Positions 1 through 9,994 of a DNA stretch of 64,000 bases are shown in pieces; positions within the stretch are counted from its first letter, which is position 1, and every line of letters begins with the position of its first letter. A program made the position numbers and the translations under genes. Source of the DNA: Rutpela maculata (taxonomy: Eukaryota > Arthropoda > Insecta > Coleoptera > Cerambycidae); the NCBI GenBank assembly GCA_936432065.2, contig OW386287.2, positions 2,170,001 through 2,234,000 of the forward strand. The letters are read 5' to 3'. Below the pieces are notes generated by a model. The model worked only from the letters and a program-made list of their open reading frames with translations, was not told the origin of the DNA and did no database searches.

Positions 1-145
1 CTTCCACATTGGCTGGGGGATGTGCGAATTTACACTCGGTGTCCGGCCTGGAGCACTTGTTCCTTTGGAATTCCCTGCAAACTTCCAACTGGAGCCAGCG
101 AGAGTCCTTTCCGTTTAATAAATTATTCATATTAACCATCGCCAT
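1..145 (-). CDS. mbl: muscleblind (MBNL family), first coding exon, partial
   Basis: Reading the minus strand from 145, ATG opens a frame of 48 codons plus one base that runs off the window. The product starts MAMVNMNNLLNGKDSRW and continues with EVCREFQRNKCSRPDTECKF, which I recognise as the highly conserved N-terminus of muscleblind. Residues C23, C31, C38 and H42 form a complete CX7CX6CX3H zinc finger, the first of the tandem pair in this family. Muscleblind proteins bind YGCY-type motifs in pre-mRNA and control alternative splicing in muscle and nerve, mostly in the nucleus. There is no stop and no splice donor before the window edge, so the exon continues to the left. The Met at 145 is chosen because family similarity begins there; the codons just upstream (Phe, Lys-rich) look like UTR. 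In flies the equivalent exon is also known to form an abundant circular RNA; whether that holds here is not visible. Identity is very secure; the organism is not. Confidence 0.96.
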   Translation of the reverse strand, partial: MAMVNMNNLLNGKDSRWLQLEVCREFQRNKCSRPDTECKFAHPPANVE

Positions 146-559
146 TTTACCGAATGAAAATTTTCTAAACTGGCAAAAACACTATTTTATTACAAACTGG
201 ACGCGAGTTCACTATGGACGTGGCGCGACGGTAGTAGTACAATCCAAGGATATAATTGAAATTCAATTAGTTTCAGATCAGGTAGAATTATTGTCCATTT
301 CGAGTAATTATAAATACTATCACACGCTTCTTGTGTATCAAAAATAAACTCAACTCGGGATCGCACACTTGTTTGTTCTAACAATTAAGACGGTCTAGAC
401 AAACCGGAGATTTGGAGAGGAGCTTCCTTCTGGATTTATAAACTTGCACAAGCAGGTAGGCAAAAGCGAAGCGATTGTCGGTTTATGAGGTTCTAGCGCA
501 TGTTGCAGGTCCTGAGTCTACTGCTGATTGCTGTCGACGAATGTCTTCTGTGTGGCGGT
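146..559 (-). other. Predicted 5'UTR part of the muscleblind exon
   Basis: Between the mbl start codon and the strong acceptor at 560 lie 414 nt that would be 5'UTR. It holds two short upstream ORFs on the minus strand: ATG-CGC-stop at 501-493 and a six-codon ORF starting at 298. A weaker alternative acceptor (minus strand tgtttttgccag, AG near 171) would give a much shorter UTR. It is relatively GC-rich between about 420 and 560 compared with the AT-rich DNA beyond. The boundary is inferred from the splice signal only. Confidence 0.6.
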
Positions 560-584
560 CTGCAAGCAAAAGCAACAATTAGAA
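560..584 (-). other. 3' splice acceptor of the muscleblind exon
   Basis: On the minus strand this reads ctaattgttgcttttgcttgcag, a branch-point-like CTAAT, a pyrimidine-rich tract and a canonical CAG, followed by exon sequence accgccac. It is the best acceptor upstream of the mbl start codon. If right, everything to its right is intron, or upstream DNA. Confidence 0.65.
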
Positions 585-1181
585 CACCAATAATCACCCC
601 TCCTAACTATACTACATTGAGATGAGAGCTCGCCTGCTACAGCGCAACATCTCTAAGGAAGGGTTAAGGTCGACAGATGTACAGCTGGACCGGTCAAGAT
701 TATTATTACGTAACCCACTATTTCTGCATAACTGGAATCAAACAAAACGTCGCTCTCTACCCTTTCCTCGAGTTTCCAACATTATTTAATCGATAAGAAT
801 AAGAAGAGAAGCCAACTCGGCTATTTAAATATCAATAGTGGCAAACTACAATCTACATAATTACTTGCTCAGTTAACATTATAAAACTATTCTAAATTAT
901 GCACCTTGAACCAGCTTTAATCTGCATACGCTGAGAAAATTCTACAAAATATTACTTTCTAAAAATATTGGTATAATTTAATTACAAATGCAAGTCAGAA
1001 ACACATTTCCCAGATACAATACGATTCTGAGAACTCTAAAGCTTGTTTGTTGTATTATGAGTCACCGACGTAATAAGTGAATTCAAGAGGCAGGATCAAA
1101 ATTAGAATGTCTCGAGCAGATGATAGAGAAATATTTAATAAATGTATATATAGATATTGTCTACAAATATAACTAACTATA
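585..1181. other. Presumed mbl intron, no recognisable element
   Basis: The first 100 bases continue the moderately GC-rich tract next to the exon; the rest is AT-rich with frequent stops in all frames. I see no gene or clear repeat. Confidence 0.5.
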
Positions 1182-1486
1182 AACGTCATAATGAACCGAA
1201 ATCACGAGGTTAATTCTGATTTTACGTCACAGGAACTGTCAAATGTTATTTTAATAACAAATGTAATTGTTGTTCATTGATAGTAAAAATGATACTTTTA
1301 TTAATGCATGGTTTTTAAAATTAAAATACTTTCTATCACTTTGGAGAGTTGATAGCTTTCTTTAAATTTAAAAAGCAAAAAATTATGTTTGTATTTTAAA
1401 AATTATAGATTGAAAAAACAAATAATTTAATAATTATAAACGTCAAAAAGAACCGAAATCACAAGATTAATTATGATTTTATTACA
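1182..1486. repeat. Local direct repeats, 1182-1236 and 1434-1486
   Basis: The segment starting ataaacgtcataatgaacc recurs at 1434 as ataaacgtcaaaaagaacc, followed in both by gaaatcac.ag.ttaatt.tgatttta. The DNA between them (about 1300-1430: ttaaaattaaaatacttt, then ggagagtt.atagctt) recurs at 3113-3228. These are degenerate dispersed repeats of unknown class. Confidence 0.7.
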
Positions 1487-1865
1487 AGCTTTTATTTAAC
1501 TTCACCCGTTTGTATGTTAGTATGTTTAGGTCAAATCTTGCAGCTCAATTTTGAATCACTTAACGACGTTCAACTGAGCAGAGATTTTGCATACGCGTGT
1601 AGTTCTGGTGACAATACAATAATATGGTACCAAAAAGTGTATTTCTTAGTTTTTAAACTATAATTTGATCAGATAGTGTATACACTCAGGCGGCAAAGTT
1701 TGTGTTTCTAGGACACCTTGCAAAATATTACATTTTTCGTCTACATAATTGAAGAGAAAACTAGCTCGGAATCTTCAATCATTTTAACATGCGTTCTTAT
1801 GGGAAATCGCAATATCATGCAATTTCGTTTTATATGGTATTGTGGTATTGGTACTTTACCTACAC
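1487..1865. other. No gene seen; generic insect repeat-like DNA
   Basis: Around 1500-1650 the text (cacccgtttgtatgttagta, gcatacgcgtgtagttctgg) looks like a widespread noncoding insect repeat, a judgement from memory only. No coding signal. Confidence 0.4.

Positions 1866-1894
<29 letters not shown>
1866..1894. repeat. (ATT)n microsatellite
   Basis: About nine uninterrupted ATT units. No protein should be read from it, although it extends a short plus-strand ORF as poly-Tyr. Confidence 0.95.
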
Positions 1895-1896
<2 letters not shown>

Positions 1897-1948
1897 TTAA
1901 AAAACAAATCTCAGAATGTTTTTATGTTCCATATACACATGTAGGTTA

Positions 1949-2369
1949 GGGGTGCAGTGAAAAAAATTTTCAAAAAGCTTGGGTGTGCAAAAGTTGCCAC
2001 TTAGCATACGTAAACACATCATAATTATTTTTTAAAATTTTACTTATTTTTTAAGCTGCCGCAAGGGTCATCATTTTTTTTTTAATTTTCATGAATGACG
2101 CCATTTTTGAACATTTTTTAATACAAAACTGAATTTTTTTTAGAGATTGACGTATTTGAATGGCTTTTTATACCCAAGCTAAATTTTTACACAAAAAAAT
2201 AAAAATATATGAAGATTATTTGAAATCGGGTTTTTCCAAAACTTTAAGGTCTTTTATTAGATTTTAATAATATTTTATCCTGGTATTGCTTATCTGGTGT
2301 AGCAACTTTTGCAACCCCAGACATTTCTGATTTCCAAAAAGTGAAAAAATGTCTTTTTTCACTCCACCC
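1949..2369. mobile_element. 421-bp TIR element (MITE) flanked by TA
   Basis: The left end GGGGTGCAGTGAAAAAA and the inverse of the right end, GGGTGGAGTGAAAAAA, form imperfect terminal inverted repeats. Similarity continues inward to ttgcaaaagttgc on both arms. TA precedes the left end (1947-1948) and follows the right end (2370-2371), consistent with Tc1/mariner-type insertion. There is no ORF, so this is a non-autonomous copy. Class rests on the TA flank alone. Confidence 0.75.
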
Positions 2370-2371
2370 TA

Positions 2372-2876
2372 AGTAAGTAGTAATTACACTATCGAAGTAC
2401 TTATTGGCAAACCTGAGTTCGATTGTCTATTTAATTTCTAAGTTATAATTAAGTAAAGGTCGAAAAGCATGGTTATGGCCGTTATGTCTCAATCTAACTT
2501 GACGAAAAAGTTATTATACTTATATTTGATTCGAAATCACCAATGAATATCGGTAATGACACTTATACCGACCATTCGTGTGGATAATTTTTTAAAAAAC
2601 AACCAAATATTCTTGCAAAATTTTTTTGCGTCAGTTGTAGACTTGGTACACTTAGGGCCAAAAGGCCAAAATTGGCAACGTTTTTGTTATAATAACCGCG
2701 AATTCATAAATATTTACAACAAAACCTTTACGAATCATTGTTAATTAATGGCAGCTTTGTTTTAAGACCTCGAACGCCCGTAATATCTGTCTGTTTTCAG
2801 ATCTCAGCATTTATCGGCTTTTGAAAACGAGTTTGTCTCCCGTACACCCTCAAGACGTAATTAAACATTTTAAAAT
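2372..2876. other. No recognisable feature
   Basis: AT-rich, all frames interrupted; one 62-codon ORF has no recognisable similarity. Confidence 0.4.
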
Positions 2877-3064
2877 AATATTAGATATAAAAAAACCTTT
2901 TTAAAAACAAGCTTTTATTATTATTTAGGTGCACTAAAACGAAAAAAAAATTAAATTAATTGCCTTAAAAGCTTTTAAGTCAATTCATTTTATTTTTTTC
3001 GTTTTAGTACACCCGATAATAATAAAAGCTTGTTTTAAAGAAGTTTCTTTTTACATATAATTTG
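2877..3064. repeat. 188-bp foldback (inverted repeat)
   Basis: The left arm has aaacaagcttttattattat, then gtgcactaaaacgaaaa. The right arm holds their reverse complement (ttttcgttttagtacacc, ataataataaaagcttgttt). Pairing extends outward to about 2877 and 3064 with mismatches, around a short AT-rich centre. Probably a foldback MITE; no clear target duplication seen. Confidence 0.8.
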
Positions 3065-3112
3065 TGTTAAAACAACTGTTAAATGCAATTTTAACATACT
3101 GCAATTGTGGTT

Positions 3113-3228
3113 CTGTATGGTTCTTAAAATTAAAATACTTTGGAGAGTTAATAGCTTTTTTTTATATTTAAAATGCAAAAAAATGTCTGTATTTTAAAAA
3201 TTAGTGTATGTTTAAAAAAAAAACAAAT
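3113..3228. repeat. Second copy of the 1300-1430 repeat
   Basis: Shares ttaaaattaaaatactttgg, gagagtt.atagc and gtattttaaaaatta with about 1310-1410 in the same orientation. It lies directly outside the foldback at 2877-3064. Confidence 0.65.
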
Positions 3229-4853
3229 AATGGCTGTCGTTTTTTCAGAACAGTCTACGTATTTAATCGAACAATTTAAATGTTTTTTCATTCAAAATTT
3301 ATTAAAAATAATTTTAAAAATGATTATTTGTGCAAAATTATGTGTAAGTGAACATAATTTGTTTTAGAAATTTGGCCACGAACATATACACCTGAAGTTT
3401 AAGATCGTTGATTAGAATCTGATGTCAACAAATCGGAATACAAAATGACGGATTCACGATGGCCGACCGGCGACTTAAATATCAAAATTATAAAGACACG
3501 TATTTTCCGGGTTTAAAGGTTGCCGATTACTAAATAACTAAAACAAAACTAATTTCCTCATGGCAACTGATATCATCTTCGGCGGTGTCTTGGAGACAAT
3601 AAGGTGGCTCTCTGACAGTTGCAACCGGTGCAAGTTGGTAAGCAGGACAGGCCATCTTTTGTGCAACCGCAAGACTGCTACGCACCCCTTTTTTGCATCC
3701 GCAAAAAGCATTTGCAATAAATTTTCCGGAGCTGTTGGTTCAGAAGTTAAGTAATCTTGGCTTTTCCGGTGATATATTATTACCGATCCAAGAATTTGTA
3801 TATACACTTTTTAAGTGTTCTGCGGTTGTGTCAGCTGTAGGGGATAAGCAAGCCAGCGTCTAATAAGCGAATAGGCTAGTACTATAAGGTAGAGACAAAT
3901 TTTCGAAACTTTAAACTTGTAAATAAAAAAAATTATAGCTGTTGAAGGATTGCGAAATTTTGAGTACAAGATGCGACACTTCGACGTTTTATATTTTCCA
4001 AAAATATATGGTAAGATGTCATTCTTTGGGAAAAGGTTGTTGGTGAAGTTGACTACACCATTCTGATGCGTATAAAAAATCTCGGCGCCTGGCGATGCGG
4101 TAAAGATCAAAGACGCCGGCATTTTTACACGCTTAAGAATTGTGTAGTCAACTATACAGAACAAAATAAACCGTCAATTTCCGCTAAATCAACAATGTTT
4201 CGATTTATTTAGTGAACCCCCATCAAGGTTACAATTAAAATTTCAAAAGTTAAAACAGTTTCTACTATACAAGAAACAGAATCACAAAAAAATACTTTAA
4301 AAAAACATTCCAGTTTGATAAAACTTTTTCTTTATAGTATTAGTTTTGTGTTAAACGAGTATTTATGTTACATTTTTTACACTAAACTAATATTACACTG
4401 ATGTTATTTTCAAAAAGTTTTTTCAAATTGGAAGGTTTTGTATAACTTACTATTTAATGTTTTTTTTTACTTTTAATTTTGTCCTACATCGAGAATTTTC
4501 CCACCCAAAGAATTAAGAACTCGAAGATACAATCAATAATCAACAGTAAAATGTAATTTTTACAAAAAACACATTACACCTTCTGAGGGTACACGTTTTA
4601 AGCTTTGCAAATGGCTCTGTAAAATGTTGATGTCATTTATTAAGAAAATTATTGCTATTGAAGTATGATCCATGAGGAGCAAAATTGAAGTTTCAAAAAA
4701 ATAATAACTCTAGGAGGTCCGTTTTTTTGAAAAGAAAATTGTAATTTTTTTTTACTTCATACATCTTATAACTCGGGGTTTATGGAGTACTATCCGAAAA
4801 AACAATGTTAATTAAGGAAAAATTGTTTGGATCATCATAGGCTGTTATAGTTA
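3229..4853. other. No gene or clear element
   Basis: Mostly AT-rich, with a slightly GC-richer patch at 3440-3800. The ORFs present (89 and 117 codons, minus strand) resemble nothing I know and overlap other open frames. Confidence 0.4.
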
Positions 4854-4986
4854 TTAAGGTATCAAGGGTGTTATAAGGATAATAACGCACCGAGGTCGGC
4901 AGTGTACTTCCCGAGGGACTCCGGCCCGAGAGAATGTACGTCGACTGAGGGCGTCGTTATCCTATAACACCCGTGGTGCCTTCAAC
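4854..4986. repeat. GC-rich 133-bp palindrome
   Basis: The left side (ttaaggtatcaagggtgtta, then aggataataacgc, ccgaggtcgg, agtgtacttcccgag) pairs with the right side (gcgtcgttatcctataacac, then ccgtggtgccttcaa) almost to the centre at about 4920. GC content far exceeds the surroundings. It ends three bases before the TTAA of the next element. Confidence 0.85.
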
Positions 4987-4992
4987 GTTTAA

Positions 4993-5308
4993 TGTTCTAC
5001 AAGTCTGTTATTTAATTCGAATTTTTTTTTTTGACATTTACGATTTATTAATTTGACATCTATTATGTTTAGAACGATTCGATTTAAAAGAGAGTAAAAA
5101 TCAAAATTGTTTGTAAACGCCGCCGTTGCATAGCAACGCATTTTGTTTGTCAATAACGCTATCATAATTTACTTGTTTTGGGTTGTGTTATAATTTTATA
5201 ATGCCCTAGTAGGGCGTTATAGATATTCATAACGTCCTAGGGCGTTATTTTTCATTTAATGTATCTCAAAATAGGGTGATTATTGTAAAATAACAGACTT
5301 GTAGGACA
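4993..5308. mobile_element. 316-bp TIR element flanked by TTAA
   Basis: Left end TGTTCTACAAGTCTGTTATT and inverse right end TGTCCTACAAGTCTGTTATT match at 19 of 20 positions (20 of 21 with the next base). TTAA sits at 4989-4992 and again at 5309-5312, the target duplication expected of piggyBac-type or Kolobok-type transposition. There is no ORF. Inside are two small dyads built on the motif gggcgttat (about 5201-5217 and 5229-5247). Confidence 0.85.
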
Positions 5309-5312
5309 TTAA

Positions 5313-5633
5313 CTCATTAATTACACACAAAAAAAAGTCGTGAACCTGAAACAAAACCTATCAAAATGTATATAGTTCAGTCAACGAAGGAGTAGTAGAG
5401 GGCATCGAAACATATTTAATACACAATGCGGTGTTTTAAACAACTATTTAAAACACAGTTTAAAACGCAGTGTGATGTTTTAAACAAATGTATTTTGGAG
5501 TAAAAGTACCGATAAATAATTACAATATAAACAATAAACACACACACAAAAAAATAGTCTCTGCAGTCTCACTCATATGAGTCAAATGGTCAGTGGTCGC
5601 ATGCACTAAACTGAGCATTTTATTAGTGGATAC
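5313..5633. other. Repeat remnants; no gene
   Basis: At 5367-5402 tagttcagtcaacgaagg.gtagtagaggg.catcga is repeated at about 6128-6170. At 5430-5490 ttttaaacaa/tttaaaac motifs alternate in both directions. Confidence 0.55.
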
Positions 5634-6083
5634 CAAAGGAGGGATATCGATAAGCTAAGAAAATGACCTCAATATGACAAAAAAATTTAATATATTTTTT
5701 TATATTTCTCATTATTTTAGTAAAATACAGGACACTAACTTAACGCTACAATAAATTAAAAGTAAAAATGACTACGTTTTCTTCACGAGAAAAATCGACA
5801 AACTGAGGTCAAAATGACTTTTTTTTGGAAAATTGTACCCTTTTTTTTTTACTATATCGAGTTTTTTTAGACGAGCGCATTTTTTTAGCAGTTTAATTTT
5901 TATATTTTTATATTTGTTGACGTCTAAAGAACAACATGTTTTCTCGTGATGAAAACGTAGTCATTTTTACTTTTAATTTATTGTAGCGTTAAGTTAGTGT
6001 CCTGTATTTTACTAAAATAATGAGAAATATAAAAAAATATATATTAGGGTCAATTTTCTTAGCTTATCGGTACATCTCCTTTC
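5634..6083. mobile_element. 450-bp foldback element
   Basis: The left arm, about 5636-5793 (aggacactaacttaacgcta and neighbours), is nearly perfectly complementary to the right arm, about 5938-6083 (tagcgttaagttagtgtcct). Outer ends share aaaggag....t..cgataagc. The spacer (5794-5937) is T-rich. No ORF. Likely a foldback MITE able to form a 150-bp stem. Confidence 0.85.
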
Positions 6084-7190
6084 AGTTTGAATTTTACAAG
6101 CTCCGACCGCCAAGTTCACTCCCTCCTCCTGACAATAGTTCAGTCAACGAAAGGGTGGTAGAGGACATCGAGGGGGGGGGGCATTTTCCTCTTCAGAAAT
6201 GTGTTGGGGGTAGATAAAAACATTTTTAATGTTAAGAATTCTAAAAAAATTTATTGGATCGGCGCCAAAAACGCACATACTCCAAAATTTGATTTGGTTA
6301 TTGATGGGGGATTTCTCATACATAAGCTCATCTGGCAAAGGGGACCCTCAGTTTCCGCAATTTGTGGTGGCTACGTGAAATTCGTAAAGACTCACTAATA
6401 CGATTTTTAATTTTTTTCTGTATATTTTGGTACCGCAGGTGGATTTGCCTTTGTAGCAGGTGAATGTTTTTCTGGTCATAAGTAGATCCTAATTTGTTCT
6501 ATATTTGAGTAAAATTTGATTCAAATCGGAAACAAAATAAAAAAGTTATAAGGGTGTCTTCATTTTAATGAGTCACACTGTATATTTAAGTAAATGTATA
6601 GATTTCAACAAAATATTACGTTACTAAATAGATCGAGTGTTGTAAAATAATTATTATTTGTGGCTGTGATTTATTAGCAGACCACGGTAAACAGTTTTGA
6701 TAGGGAAATGTCAGATACCTAATTGATTTATTTATTAATTATCGATTTTCGCTGGCGAATATCTCAGAAACTATAACACATAGGAAGAAAATGAATAAAG
6801 GCATTCTTGTAGGAAATTTAACTATTATGTTTAATTTTGCATAGAATACTTTTTTCCGTACGACGCATCGTTTCCGAGTCATAAGCCAAGAATCGAAAAA
6901 AAGGGACCTTTCCACCCCCTTCCCCCCTGAAGCGGCAGGGCTAGTGGCGGGGGACTTTTAGTATGTTTACCTCCTAACTACCTGCCTTCCAGAAGAGGAA
7001 AATTCTCCCCCCCCCCCCCTCCATGTCCTCTACAATCCCCTTCTGGGCATTCATTGATTGGACTGATATATTTTGTGCTCTGAATCCGAATCTGCCATCA
7101 GATTTGGCTTATGTCATTGGATTTTTTTTTACATTCGATGAAAGTCAAACGTCCTCAGTTTTCAAGAAAAACGTTCGCCAAACATTGCCC
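6084..7190. repeat. Inverted pair 6128-6196 and 7000-7072 with G/C runs
   Basis: The left copy (cagtcaacgaaagggtggta, agaggacatcga, a nine-G run, attttcctcttc) is matched in inverse by the right copy (gaagaggaaaattct, a long C run, catgtcctctac, tcattgattggactgat). The two face each other about 800 bp apart and may be ends of one degraded element. Between them, 6200-6990 is unremarkable. The left copy is also a direct repeat of 5367-5402. Confidence 0.6.
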
Positions 7191-8111
7191 ATTTAGTCAA
7201 AAATAGTTCGAATTATTATTCGTTTTGAAACAACAATAATCTTTATATGTAAATTAATGTGTCTTTCCTTTCCTCCACATGAAAAATACCGAAATCTGCT
7301 CCAATTTATCCACCTGAAAGTTCTCTCACAATTGTTTTCTTTTATGTATACACGTTTACTGCAGTAAGTTGCTGAAAGAAACAAAACTAAGAGCATATAA
7401 GTGTGCGCATAACTTTACAACATCCAGCATTATTAACACTATTATTACTTGTTAAAACTGTATCCTTTTATAAACCCCCGAGTAAGGGAGAGTCGGCTTC
7501 CTGAATCTGCTCCGCCGGGAACCGGAAGAAAAGAAACCGTGATTGTATTGGGTGGCTTCAATTTAGTATAATAGGTGTTTTTATGGGAGGCATATTTCCT
7601 TTGTGGGCTTTTCATTTTCAGCTTAATCTCGGAAAGAAGTTTGTGTAATTGCAGAGGTGTATGTAAATTCCGGCTGCGGTTTCAGACTTTAATTTCTTCG
7701 GCGGAGATTGTAAATACCGGCTTATTGTTGCCAGTTTTAAGGCGAACTATATTCTGGAACGACGCTGCGCGCCATTCCAGCGCGAATTTGCACGCGTTGT
7801 TACTGCGATTTGATTTCCACGTTGCATAAATTGGTTTACCTATTGCCGTGTTAAGAATGGCCGTAGTCGTAAACTTATCCGGATCTTGGTGTTCGGATTG
7901 GTCGTTGCCGTTTTATAAGTCTACCTGAACACACTCTTACAAAGATAAGATGCAGTTTATATAATTGCGAAACCGATTTAGTTTGCTTTAACGTTTTCAA
8001 ACAACGTAGGACTTTCGACATGTTTTCTTCTGATAGACCTTCTTGAAACAATTTTTTTTGTTTTGTTTGTTAGCCATCCGTATATTTTATTTACATTAAC
8101 ATAATATCTAA
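7191..8111. other. No gene; GC-richer island at about 7470-7900
   Basis: The island differs from its AT-rich surroundings and is not repeated elsewhere in the window. It has an 84-codon ORF without recognisable similarity. It could be unique intronic or regulatory DNA. Confidence 0.4.
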
Positions 8112-8862
8112 TATCTAATAATAATAATAATAATTTATTTTCAAAGTATGGGGTACAAAAATAAAAAGAATAAAGTTAGGTTATAGTATGCAATAAGTGA
8201 CACCTGCATCTCAAAGCATCAACCAAGAAGAGATGGAATCACCTAAGCACGAAATGCTTGTTTTGTGAATTCCATAATATGTAAATTGATTGTATAGCTT
8301 GCTATATAAAAATAGGAACAGAAATGAACAAGGAAAGAGGAGAATATAATTTAATATTTGATAAAAACAAGTCAGTAAGGGTTCAAAACAGCAGCACTCG
8401 GTAGTTAAAATCAGAAAACAATAATTGAATAAGATAGTGGATATTTGTAAAGTAATTCGTGGTTGCAGGTAAGTATAGCCAATAAAATAAATAGTTTTTA
8501 TAGTTACTTAGATACAGTTTGAGTGTCTAAAGTAATTTTCGAAATTTTCATATTAATGCAGGATAAACTTTATAGAATCATGATTGTGAGTGATAAACTT
8601 TTTTATTTCTATTATATATTTATTAAATTTTTCTAAATTTAGATGCAATGGTAAAATATTATATAACTTTGGACCAAGGTAGAAGACAAATCTTTGTGTA
8701 TGGCTTTTTTGAATAACGGCAATTCTATATTTTTTGTAAACCTAGTATCATATCTAGGATGGGCTGGTGAGGGATTTTTGTCAAACATGTGTAATAAACA
8801 GTGATAAGCGAAAAGATTTCTTATGTTGAATACGTCAGCGTCTTTATATAATAGGGTCATTT
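8112..8862 (-). pseudogene. Non-LTR retrotransposon 3' end (RT protein C-terminus, 3'UTR, (ATT)n tail)
   Basis: On the minus strand, 8860-8690 encodes NPSPAHPRYDTRF and NIELPLFKKAIHK, which I recognise as the C-terminal tail of a CR1/L2/Jockey-like polyprotein. A one-base frameshift near 8690 moves the reading to the frame giving FVFYLGPKLYNILPLHL, the usual GPKLYN-LP signature. About 500 bp of 3'UTR follow, ending in (ATT)n at 8133-8117, a common tail for these elements. Everything upstream of the C-terminus, including the polymerase core, is missing, so this is a 5'-truncated dead copy. The clade is not resolved. Confidence 0.85.
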
Positions 8863-9633
8863 AGTGATATTGCAGTTTCCCACATTTTCTTCCTCATTTT
8901 AAAGTATAACAAACCAATAGCCTCAGAAAAAAATTTCAGCTCAATTGAATCAACAGCCACAGAGATATTCGCATTTGAATAGAAACACGCTCGGCCGGCC
9001 AACAGTCCGTAGAGTGACGTCACTTGGCGTGCGCCGATACCTATATTAGAGCAGCGATTTCGTAAGTCTATCGTGTCGTTTTCTTTTTGGCGTAGAACCA
9101 GGTCAAACATGTTAGGTTCCTTTGAGTATGTCACCGGGCATATGAAATCATAGTTTACGACATTTTTTTGTGGTCTCGAACTTTTTAAATCAATAAAAAG
9201 TGAAAAAAATGTATTTTTAAATAAAATTGTTTTTTTTTTGTTTCCACCGCCATATTTTAAAAACTATTAAAGGTACCGAAATTTGTTTTGTGTCAAATTA
9301 AAGCACACACTGTAGCGCTTTTACCAATATAAACGGTTTGGGCACAATTCGCACTTTCATTTCTCTAAAAATCAGATGTTAAACTAAAAGTATATATTTT
9401 ATGTATTGAAATCTTCACCAATCGATAAACTTTTTTATTTTTGAAAATATTTACATACATGCAGCGAAGAAAATAAAGCCTAATAATCACAAAAGTTTTT
9501 GAAACAATATATTAACCTCCCCACAATAAAATTGTGGGAGGTTACTACAATTAGTCCAAAATCGAAAATTGAGATAACATCAAATCTTTACGTTTTGAGG
9601 TCCCAGGAACCCAAAAAAGTTGTTTTTGAAAAA

Positions 9634-9637
<4 letters not shown>
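8863..9637. other. Repeat-derived DNA, no gene
   Basis: About 9450-9510 (gcagcgaagaaaataaagcc) matches block B near 43200 and, in inverse, near 37430. A hairpin at 9513-9544 (taacctcccCacaat-aaa-attgtgggaggtta) has 14-bp arms with one bulge. A 96-codon minus ORF at 8844-9134 has no recognisable similarity. Confidence 0.5.

Positions 9638-9688
<51 letters not shown>
9638..9688. repeat. (TG)n microsatellite
   Basis: About 25 uninterrupted dinucleotide units. The flanking text (agcacgatagcggcgaagcc, actaaacggatttggatgaa) belongs, from memory, to a type of noncoding repeat common in insects. Confidence 0.95.
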
Positions 9689-9692
<4 letters not shown>

Positions 9693-9994
9693 CTGTTAGC
9701 ACGATAGCGGCGAAGCCACTAAACGGATTTGGATGAAACTTTGCATGAGGGTTTCTTTAGTGCTCCAGAAGATCTGAAAAGGTTTTGGTTGAGATCGGAT
9801 TACGTTTGTTGCCGTTTTGGCACAACAAGTTGTTTATTTTATGATTACTTACAATTTGTAATCGAACCATTGAAAAGCAGTAAAAATTCCGATTTCAACG
9901 ATATATCACACTTGCACTCTTTCGATTTGGTTTCCGTGAAAAAAATTAAAAACCAAATAACACGCTTTTTGTGTAAGATATATTTTATAGTGTA
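9689..9994. other. Noncoding repeat flank, no gene
   Basis: Continues the microsatellite-associated repeat. An 88-codon ORF here shows no recognisable domain. Confidence 0.4.

Noticed and set aside
9..347. 112-codon plus-strand ORF at the left edge
   Set aside because: It is the antisense of the muscleblind exon; the minus-strand reading gives a conserved protein and this one gives none.
8844..9134. 96-codon minus-strand ORF next to the RT C-terminus
   Set aside because: It overlaps but is not in continuity with the RT protein and lacks any RT motif.
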